From NCBI GenBank assembly GCA_036000865.1, contig DASYUV010000136.1:52351-116350 (forward strand): a stretch of DNA of 64,000 bases, written 5' to 3'. A program made the position numbers and the translations under genes. The notes beneath the pieces are model-generated. The model did no database searches, was not told the DNA's origin, and saw nothing but the letters and a program-made list of their open reading frames with translations. Origin of the DNA: DP-20 sp036000865. GTDB lineage: Bacteria; Desulfobacterota; Binatia; UBA9968. Within the stretch, counting starts at the first letter, position 1. Every line of letters starts with the position of its first letter. Below, piece after piece: positions 58,494-64,000 of this stretch.

Positions 58494-60815
58494 TCAACGC
58501 CTTTGATTACGGATTACATTTAGAACTTTTTCCGAGGTAATGGGCAAATCGCGGATGCGCACGCCGGTGGCGTCGTATACCGCGTTGGCGATGGCCGCGG
58601 CCACCGGCACGAGCGGCGGTTCGCCGAGTGCTTTGGCGCCGTAGGGCCCGATCGGATCGGGGTGCTCGATCAATATCGCTTCGATGGGCGGAGTATCAAG
58701 GAGGTTGAGAATCTTAAACGAATCGAGATTCAAGGTCAGCGGTGCGCCGGTGTCGGGATCCATCGGGATCTCTTCCATCAGCGCGTAGCCGAGGCCTTGG
58801 ACGACCCCGCCGATGATGTGGCCGCGCGCGGCTTCGGGGTGGATGATGCGGCCGGAGTCGTGCACCGCGACGTAGCGTAAGACGCGAACGGCACCGGTGT
58901 CTGGGTCGACTTCGACCTCGCCAAAATGGGCGGCAAAGGAATTGATGATATGCGTCTTGCTGCCGGCGCGCAGTTTCGCTTCGCCGACAATCGTCTGGTC
59001 CGGTTGGCGTCGGATGACATGACTCGCGGGGATTTTTATGTCGGGTGTATCGGCGATTGCGACGAATCCATCGCCCAATGCCAAGCGCGCCGGCTCCACT
59101 TCTAGCAGTTTCGCGGCGCTTTCCAGCAAGCGTTGCTTGGCGTTTCCCGCTGCCTGGTGCGCGGCCAATCCTGATGTGAAAGTCGTCGTGCTGCCGGAAG
59201 TGCTGTGCGCAAACGGCGTCATCGCCGTGTCGGCAAAAATCGCGTGAACGCTTTCAAAATTGACGCTGAGAGTTTCAGCGACGATCTGTCGAAGAATTGT
59301 CCAGGCGCCCTGACCGATCTCGGTGATGCTCATCAACAATTCCGCGCTGCCATCCGGTTTCATTTTAACGACGGCGGAGGATTGCGATTGACCCGTCTTG
59401 TAAATACACGCAGCCATGCCCGTGCCGCGGTATTTGCCGTCGACTATGCGTTTGCGCGGCCCGTTGGGACGCGGCTTCCAGCCGATTCGCGCGGCGCCTT
59501 CTTTGAGGCATTCGGCCAAGTAATTGCTGGAGAAGGGAATGCCGCCTTCGATGGGTTGTGCCGGGATGAGACTATCAAGCGGCGTCATGCGCGCGCCGGG
59601 TTGACCTGCAGGGCGAACGCAATTGCGCAGGCGAAATTCCAGCGGGTCCATGCCGAGCTTTTCGGCGACTTCGTCGGCGAACGACTCCAGCGCAAAGTGT
59701 GCCTGGGGCGCGCCGAGCCCTCGGTACGAACCGGCGACCGGGCTGTTGGTATAAGCGACCTTGCCGACGAAGCGGGCATTCGGGCAGGTGTAAAGATATG
59801 TGAGACCGTGGCCCAGCCGGGAAGCGACGCCGTAGCCCGGAGCGTAGGGGCCGGTGTTGAGCGCGCTGGTCGCGTCGATGGCCGTGATGGCGCCGTCGCG
59901 TTTGAGTCCCATGCGGATGCGGGTGGTCGTCGCGTGACGCCATTTGCCGTAACCCAGTTCTTCCTCGCGCGTGTAGCCCATGCGCACGGGCTTGCCCGCT
60001 TTACGAGCGAGCAGCGCCGTGATCGGTCCCAACCGCGTCTCATCTTTACTGCCGAATCCCCCGCCCAGGTATGCCGCGATCACCCGCACCTGATCGTGCG
60101 GCAGGGCGAAAATTTTGGCGAGTTTTTCGCGGTCACCGTAAACATTGCGGCTGGCTTTCCAAACCGTGAGTTGATCGCCATCCCACGAGGCGAGGCTGTA
60201 GCGCGGCTCCAGGGCAAGCGGGCTGGTGGATTGCGTGCGGTAGGTCTCCTCGACGATTATTTCGGCTTCCCTCATGCCGCGATCGATGTCGCCGCGGAAA
60301 AATTCAATCGGTACTTTGCTCGCGAGATTTGAACCGCCGCGAACGGACGGCGCGTCGGGTTCGAGAGCGGACTCCGCGTCCAGCACAAACGGCAGAGAAC
60401 GATACTCCACCTGAATCAAGCGTAATGCGTCGTCGGCGATTTCTTCCGTGTCGGCGGCAACGGCCGCCACCTCGTCGCCGACGTGCCGTAATGTTCGATT
60501 GAGCAGGTAAACCGGTGCGATGGGTTCCTGAGTCGGCGTGGAATCGCCAGCTTCAAAGGGAGTTACCGGGGCATCGTGGTAGGTAATCACAGCGCGCACT
60601 CCTGGCAGCGCTTCGGCCTTTGAGGTGTCGATGCTTAGGATCTCGGCGTGAGCATAGGGACTGCGCAGCGTTTTTCCATGCAAAAGATGTTTTGACAATA
60701 ACCGGTCGGCGGAAAACTCGGCCGCGCCGGCGATCTTGGCGTGTGCGTCGACCCGCGTCACGGAATGACCAATGACCCGAAGCGCAGATTGCATGTGGGG
60801 TCTATCTTTAGGCAT
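58494..60815 (-). CDS. molybdopterin-binding large subunit, xanthine dehydrogenase/aldehyde oxidase family
   Basis: A 773-residue Mo-hydroxylase catalytic subunit (CoxL/XdhA-type), expected to hydroxylate aldehydes, purines or N-heteroaromatics. Landmarks are VTRVDAHAKIAGAAEFSAD (N-terminus), GGGFGSKDE (Mo-cofactor binding), AGSYRGLGAPQAHFALESF, and the C-terminal GEPPLVP with the catalytic Glu. The FAD/2Fe-2S subunits normally encoded beside it (CutM and CutS types) are absent. There is no clear ribosome binding site at 60815. It lies beside a decayed duplicate of its own ends. Substrate unknown. Confidence 0.92.
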   Translation of the reverse strand: MPKDRPHMQSALRVIGHSVTRVDAHAKIAGAAEFSADRLLSKHLLHGKTLRSPYAHAEILSIDTSKAEALPGVRAVITYHDAPVTPFEAGDSTPTQEPIAPVYLLNRTLRHVGDEVAAVAADTEEIADDALRLIQVEYRSLPFVLDAESALEPDAPSVRGGSNLASKVPIEFFRGDIDRGMREAEIIVEETYRTQSTSPLALEPRYSLASWDGDQLTVWKASRNVYGDREKLAKIFALPHDQVRVIAAYLGGGFGSKDETRLGPITALLARKAGKPVRMGYTREEELGYGKWRHATTTRIRMGLKRDGAITAIDATSALNTGPYAPGYGVASRLGHGLTYLYTCPNARFVGKVAYTNSPVAGSYRGLGAPQAHFALESFADEVAEKLGMDPLEFRLRNCVRPAGQPGARMTPLDSLIPAQPIEGGIPFSSNYLAECLKEGAARIGWKPRPNGPRKRIVDGKYRGTGMAACIYKTGQSQSSAVVKMKPDGSAELLMSITEIGQGAWTILRQIVAETLSVNFESVHAIFADTAMTPFAHSTSGSTTTFTSGLAAHQAAGNAKQRLLESAAKLLEVEPARLALGDGFVAIADTPDIKIPASHVIRRQPDQTIVGEAKLRAGSKTHIINSFAAHFGEVEVDPDTGAVRVLRYVAVHDSGRIIHPEAARGHIIGGVVQGLGYALMEEIPMDPDTGAPLTLNLDSFKILNLLDTPPIEAILIEHPDPIGPYGAKALGEPPLVPVAAAIANAVYDATGVRIRDLPITSEKVLNVIRNQRR

Positions 60816-60983
60816 AGTGCTATGGATAATATAAAAATTTTACTTTTGGATAGCAGAGAGTCAGGTTATCGACAAGCAGAAATCGTGATATGGCAAAACC
60901 GCAATTCCATCGCCGGACGTTGACAAGATCAACGACAAAATGGATGTTACACGGGAGCAGGGATTTTAACGGGTTCAAAGTCA

Positions 60984-61625
60984 ATGCAACGTACCCAACT
61001 GATCATCGTCCGTCATGGTGAGACGGAATGGAATATCAAGAGCATTCGCCAAGGTAATCTCGATAGTCGGCTGACAGAAAAGGGCATGGCCCAGGCGAAA
61101 GCCTTGGCGCAACGGCTGGCGCGGGAGAGTTTCACGGCGCTGTACAGTAGTGATCTTGGTCGCGCCGTTCAAACGGCCGAAGAGGTAGCGAGCGTGACAG
61201 GGCATGAGATCATCACTGATCCGCGATTGCGGGAGCGGCATCTGGGCATCTTCCAAGGGTTGAGCGGCGAGGAAATCAAGCAGAAGCATCCGGAGGAATA
61301 CAAGCTGCACCGCAGCCTTGGACCGGATTATGTCATTCCCGGTGGCGAAAGCGTGAAGCAGCAGGTGGCGCGCAACATTGCTTATTTAAATGAAATTGGC
61401 TCAAAGCATTTGGGAGAGACGATTGTCGTGGTCACTCATGGCGGAGTGATCAGCGGGCTTTTCCGGCACACCTTTTCGATTCCGTTCAACGCGCCGCGCC
61501 GCTTCGAGTTCACCAATGCCGGGCTCAACATCTTCGCCTACCAAGAAGGAAACTGGTTTCTCCTGACCTGGGGCGACGTGAGTCACCTCGCGCCGGACGG
61601 ACGGACCGAAGGCGAAGATCCGTAG
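60984..61625 (+). CDS. histidine phosphatase (phosphoglycerate-mutase-like)
   Basis: A 213-residue histidine phosphatase of the GpmB/CobC branch. The phospho-accepting His is in RHGETEWN (H11), a catalytic Glu is in RLRERHLGIFQG, and the second His is in VVVTHGGV. The size and lack of insert favour a broad phosphatase rather than glycolytic cofactor-dependent mutase. It stands divergent from the molybdoenzyme gene (168-base gap). A TTGACA box lies at 60920 with a poor -10. Substrate unknown. Confidence 0.92.
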   Translation: MQRTQLIIVRHGETEWNIKSIRQGNLDSRLTEKGMAQAKALAQRLARESFTALYSSDLGRAVQTAEEVASVTGHEIITDPRLRERHLGIFQGLSGEEIKQKHPEEYKLHRSLGPDYVIPGGESVKQQVARNIAYLNEIGSKHLGETIVVVTHGGVISGLFRHTFSIPFNAPRRFEFTNAGLNIFAYQEGNWFLLTWGDVSHLAPDGRTEGEDP

Positions 61626-61667
61626 TCGCGGCACGGCATTCGAGCCGTTCAAGAAAATCGACGCGGG

Positions 61668-63143
61668 TCAGACATTCTTTGTCGGCGAACTGCGCCGTTC
61701 CATCCTGATGGTGCATCCGGGCCGTTGAATATACACCTGATTCGATTCCCTGCGCTTGCTAAGTTGTTCGATCATTTTTACCAGCGGCTGTGTGGCGTCC
61801 AGATATTCTCGTCGCTTGCCATCATCGCCAAGCGCATTCACGTAATCTTCGCCGGCGTAGTAGCGGATGATCAGTTCTTCATCGGAAACATTTGCGCCGT
61901 GCTTCTGGCGAATCTCGTGAAGCGTCGGCTCTGGCTGTTCCCAATGGATCCAATCTTTGGTGCGAGGACGGCTAAGGATCTTATCGCGGACCTTCGGGTC
62001 CATAAATTCGACAGCCTCTTTGCCCCAGATGCCGAGAGCGTATTGAATCACCTGGTCCGGGACTTCTTTGTAGCGTTCGCCGAGGATCACGTTGATGGCC
62101 GCCTGGGTGCCGACGTACTGCGACAGCGGCGTGACCATGATCGGGTAACCGAATTCAGCGCGTACCCGGCCGGATTCTTCCAGCGCGGCTTCCATCTTGT
62201 GTTCCATGCCGACAATTTTAAGTTGGTGGCGCATGTTGGAGATCATGCCCCCGGGCACTTGGTGCTGGTATAAGGAGTAATCATATTCGACGGGCCTGCC
62301 GATGGGCAGCCCATCCTTTTTGGCGACGTAGGTAAAATGTTTCTCCACGGCTGCGAGCGGCTTCAAGTCGATCGCAGGCGTATATCCGAGAGCCTTTAAA
62401 TTACTGGCTATGTTAAAAATCGACGGCTGAGCGGAGCCGTTCGCCAGGGGCGGTGTGGCCGTGTGCAGGATACGCATGCCGAGCTTGACGCCTTCGAGAT
62501 AATTGAGCGGCGCCTGACCGCTATTACAGTGGGCGTGAAACTCGACCGGGATATCGCCCGCGGCTTTTAGGACGACCGGGATCAGAGTTCGCGCGCGCTC
62601 CGGCGTCAAAAGCCCGCCAACATCCTTGAAGCAGATACGCCACGGTTTAGCTGCCGCGGCTTCCTCGGCCTTCTTCGCGTAATATTCGTCCGTGTGGCGT
62701 GGCGAGACCGAGTAGATCAGATTTGCTACGGTGTCCATGCCAACTTTCTTGAGATCGGCGATCTCCTCTTTGAACGCGCTGTAGTCGTTCCAACAGTTCG
62801 AAGTCCGCGTCAATGTAAGACCATATGACACGAGGCGCTCGACCAAGAGCTTGAGCAGGGCGTGCGGAGTTTTCTCGAATGCGCTGTGCATGCCGCCGTG
62901 ATAGCGCAGGCGGGTTTTCTTAATGCGCCTGGTGCCTTCTTTTATCCAAGACCAGGGATTCTCTTTGTGTTCGCGGACATATTTTTTGAACATGACGCTG
63001 ACGAAGAACTCCATCGACTCGAAGCCGGCCTGATCGAGGTACTCCGCCGCCGGCAGCATAGCGCCGACCCGCATGTTGAGTGCCCAAAGACTTTGGTTGC
63101 CGTCGCGCACCGTGGTGTCGATAAAACGGACTTCGTCGCTCAT
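61668..63143 (-). CDS. pyruvate-carboxylase-B/oxaloacetate-decarboxylase-alpha-like carboxyltransferase
   Basis: A 491-residue HMGL-like TIM-barrel enzyme plus the conserved C-terminal carboxylase domain. The substrate loop is FIDTTVRDGNQSLWA. Metal and catalytic residues are K173 (CFKDVGGLL), H203 and H205 (EFHAHCNSG). GGAGG precedes the ATG. It ends without a biotinyl domain (no AMKM), and neither biotin carboxylase nor membrane decarboxylase subunits are nearby, so partners must be encoded elsewhere or the enzyme works alone. Likely moves a carboxyl group to or from pyruvate or a related oxoacid. Confidence 0.9.
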   Translation of the reverse strand: MSDEVRFIDTTVRDGNQSLWALNMRVGAMLPAAEYLDQAGFESMEFFVSVMFKKYVREHKENPWSWIKEGTRRIKKTRLRYHGGMHSAFEKTPHALLKLLVERLVSYGLTLTRTSNCWNDYSAFKEEIADLKKVGMDTVANLIYSVSPRHTDEYYAKKAEEAAAAKPWRICFKDVGGLLTPERARTLIPVVLKAAGDIPVEFHAHCNSGQAPLNYLEGVKLGMRILHTATPPLANGSAQPSIFNIASNLKALGYTPAIDLKPLAAVEKHFTYVAKKDGLPIGRPVEYDYSLYQHQVPGGMISNMRHQLKIVGMEHKMEAALEESGRVRAEFGYPIMVTPLSQYVGTQAAINVILGERYKEVPDQVIQYALGIWGKEAVEFMDPKVRDKILSRPRTKDWIHWEQPEPTLHEIRQKHGANVSDEELIIRYYAGEDYVNALGDDGKRREYLDATQPLVKMIEQLSKRRESNQVYIQRPGCTIRMERRSSPTKNV

Positions 63144-63160
63144 CTCGCCTCCGAAGGATG

Positions 63161-63207
63161 ATCGTTCAAAAGATTCAAGCTTTTCAAAACGTTCAAATCG
63201 TTCGTCC
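63161..63207. repeat. GTTCAA-rich degenerate repeat
   Basis: ATCGTTCAAAAGATTCAAGC, then TTTTCAAAACGTTCAAATCG, then TTCGTCC: four GTTCAA/ATTCAA/TTTCAA units at a spacing of 9-10 bases. Same family as 1925, 41018 and 54126. Confidence 0.55.
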
Positions 63208-63283
63208 AGGATGTAGGGGACCTTCGCTCAATGTCCCTTTCGGGGATCATCTAAATCTCTCGCCTTCAGGCGAAGTGAAAGTT

Positions 63284-63369
63284 CGTCATGCCGGCGAACG
63301 CCGGCATCCAGGTTCGTTTCGGTTCAAGTTCAAAAACCGCCTGGATTCCGGCTTCCGCCGGAATGACGG
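63284..63369. repeat. inverted pair of CGTCATTCCGGCG...ATCCAGG repeats
   Basis: Left arm 63284-63312 (CGTCATGCCGGCGAACGCCG then GCATCCAGG) and right arm 63340-63369 (CCTGGATTCCGGCTTCCGCC then GGAATGACGG) are reverse complements apart from a few changes, and each arm contains its own inner palindrome. This is a well-known dispersed intergenic repeat type in proteobacteria. The rest of the 312-base gap 63144-63455 shows no gene. Confidence 0.75.
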
Positions 63370-63455
63370 AAACAACAGTCGACTTCCAGTCGACAAATTC
63401 AGAACCCCTCGGCTTGGAGCCAAGGGTCGTTCAGTTTGCAAACTCGGAGAAAAAC

Positions 63456-64000
63456 ATGGCCTCAGCTAAACGTAAAAATAGCGGCAGCCGTAAAAGACTA
63501 CGCTACCAAGATCTCGTCTCCACGCGGCCGGGTAGCCTCGCCGGGAAGTTCATGCGGCGATTTTGGCATCCGATTCATCGCGCTGAAGAGCTCGGCACCG
63601 GCCAAGCCAAACCGATCGAGATCATGAGCGAGCGCTTTACGCTGTACCGCGGTGAAAGCGGCACACCGCACGTTATAGATTTCCGCTGCCCGCATCGCGG
63701 CGCGCAGCTATCCGCCGGCTGGGTCGAAGGCGACTCGATCCGCTGCGTGTATCACGGCTGGCGGTTTAACGGCGCCGGTCAGTGCACCGAGCAGCCCGCA
63801 GAGGAGAAATCTTTCGCCGCAAAGATCCGCATAAAAAACTATCCGACCCGGGAATACCTCGGTTTGATCTTCGCTTACTTCGGCGCGGGTGAAGCGCCGC
63901 CATTTCCGCACTATCGACATATGGAGGAGGCAGGTGTGCTCGAGGTCCTGTCGACGGAAGTATGGCCGTGCAATTTTTTCCAGCGTATCGATAATAACGG
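63456..64000 (+). CDS. Rieske [2Fe-2S] oxygenase alpha subunit, cut by window edge
   Basis: The first 181 residues of a phthalate-4,5-dioxygenase-like oxygenase; the gene runs off the right end. GGAG lies before the ATG. Rieske ligands are C78-P-H80 and C97-V-Y-H100. It is much closer to the gene at 41104 (CPHRGAQLSAGWVEG versus CAHRGTQLSAGWVEG, and PTREYLGLIFAYFG versus PVKEYIGLIFAYVG) than to that at 5174. The N-terminus has about 20 extra basic residues (KRKNSGSRKR). The last visible residues (NFFQRIDNNG) are just entering the iron-site region. Confidence 0.92.
   Translation, partial: MASAKRKNSGSRKRLRYQDLVSTRPGSLAGKFMRRFWHPIHRAEELGTGQAKPIEIMSERFTLYRGESGTPHVIDFRCPHRGAQLSAGWVEGDSIRCVYHGWRFNGAGQCTEQPAEEKSFAAKIRIKNYPTREYLGLIFAYFGAGEAPPFPHYRHMEEAGVLEVLSTEVWPCNFFQRIDNN

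Noticed and set aside
59205..60332. Long forward open frame of 375 codons inside the molybdoenzyme gene
   Set aside because: It lies antisense to a clearly coding gene with conserved motifs, has no ribosome binding site and its translation resembles no family; GC-rich coding DNA often leaves such shadows.

Overview
The window looks like chromosomal DNA from an uncultured, metabolically versatile soil or groundwater bacterium. GC is moderate to high, ATG/GTG/TTG starts are mixed, and AGGAG-type ribosome binding sites are common. The repertoire (many solute-binding proteins without transporters, amidohydrolase-2 proteins, ring-hydroxylating oxygenases, an aldehyde-oxidase-type molybdoenzyme) is what I associate with uncultured Deltaproteobacteria/Desulfobacterota-like, Binatota-like or Tectomicrobia-like genomes. 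That assignment is inference from gene content; there is no rRNA gene here. I saw no tRNA, CRISPR array, insertion sequence or phage.

Layout. 1-7.4 kb: a peptide/nickel-type ABC importer (binding protein plus two permeases, no ATPase), a NMT1/TauA-type binding protein, and a divergent operon of a Rieske oxygenase with a signal-less binding-protein-like gene. 7.6-12.4 kb: a small holin-like membrane protein and three tandem paralogous MFS transporters. 12.4-17.2 kb: a DapA-like lyase, a four-domain rhodanese, a cysteine-dioxygenase-like cupin, a UspA protein and an amidohydrolase-2 protein. 17.4-23.3 kb: a methyltransferase/dehydrogenase/RidA-like operon, two small membrane proteins, a PQQ-type sugar dehydrogenase and a Deg protease. 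23.5-29.9 kb: YciI, an iron-type binding protein, an HIBADH-type dehydrogenase, a highly structured candidate RNA (about 26.22-26.66 kb), an Asp/Glu-racemase-fold protein, and a two-gene unit of an exported unknown and an alpha/beta hydrolase.

30.1-42.2 kb is a catabolic island: four binding-protein-like genes (one resembling 4,5-dihydroxyphthalate decarboxylase), three amidohydrolase-2 proteins (two of them tandem paralogues), an alpha/beta hydrolase, a second racemase-fold protein, a second HIBADH-type dehydrogenase and a phthalate-4,5-dioxygenase-like Rieske protein. 42.3-58 kb is mixed: an orphan ParB-domain protein, another MFS transporter, glutathione reductase, a PqqC/TenA-like protein, an Fe-S CCG-domain oxidoreductase, an exported charged-helix protein, Nudix, an ECF sigma/anti-sigma pair behind a B12-radical-SAM gene, another binding protein, an exported YqgE, a PPOX protein, a LON-N protein, a NYN nuclease and a frameshifted HARE-HTH/GIY-YIG gene. 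58.2-64 kb: a decayed copy of a molybdoenzyme/phosphatase locus directly beside its intact version, an orphan carboxyltransferase, and a third Rieske oxygenase cut by the window edge.

How the genes may work together (inference): the binding proteins, Rieske oxygenases, amidohydrolase-2 proteins (a superfamily that includes aromatic-acid decarboxylases), DapA-like lyase, racemase-fold proteins, HIBADH-type dehydrogenases and molybdoenzyme fit uptake and stepwise breakdown of aromatic or other organic acids, built from several small, partly duplicated cassettes. Several dispersed repeat families occupy the gaps between cassettes.
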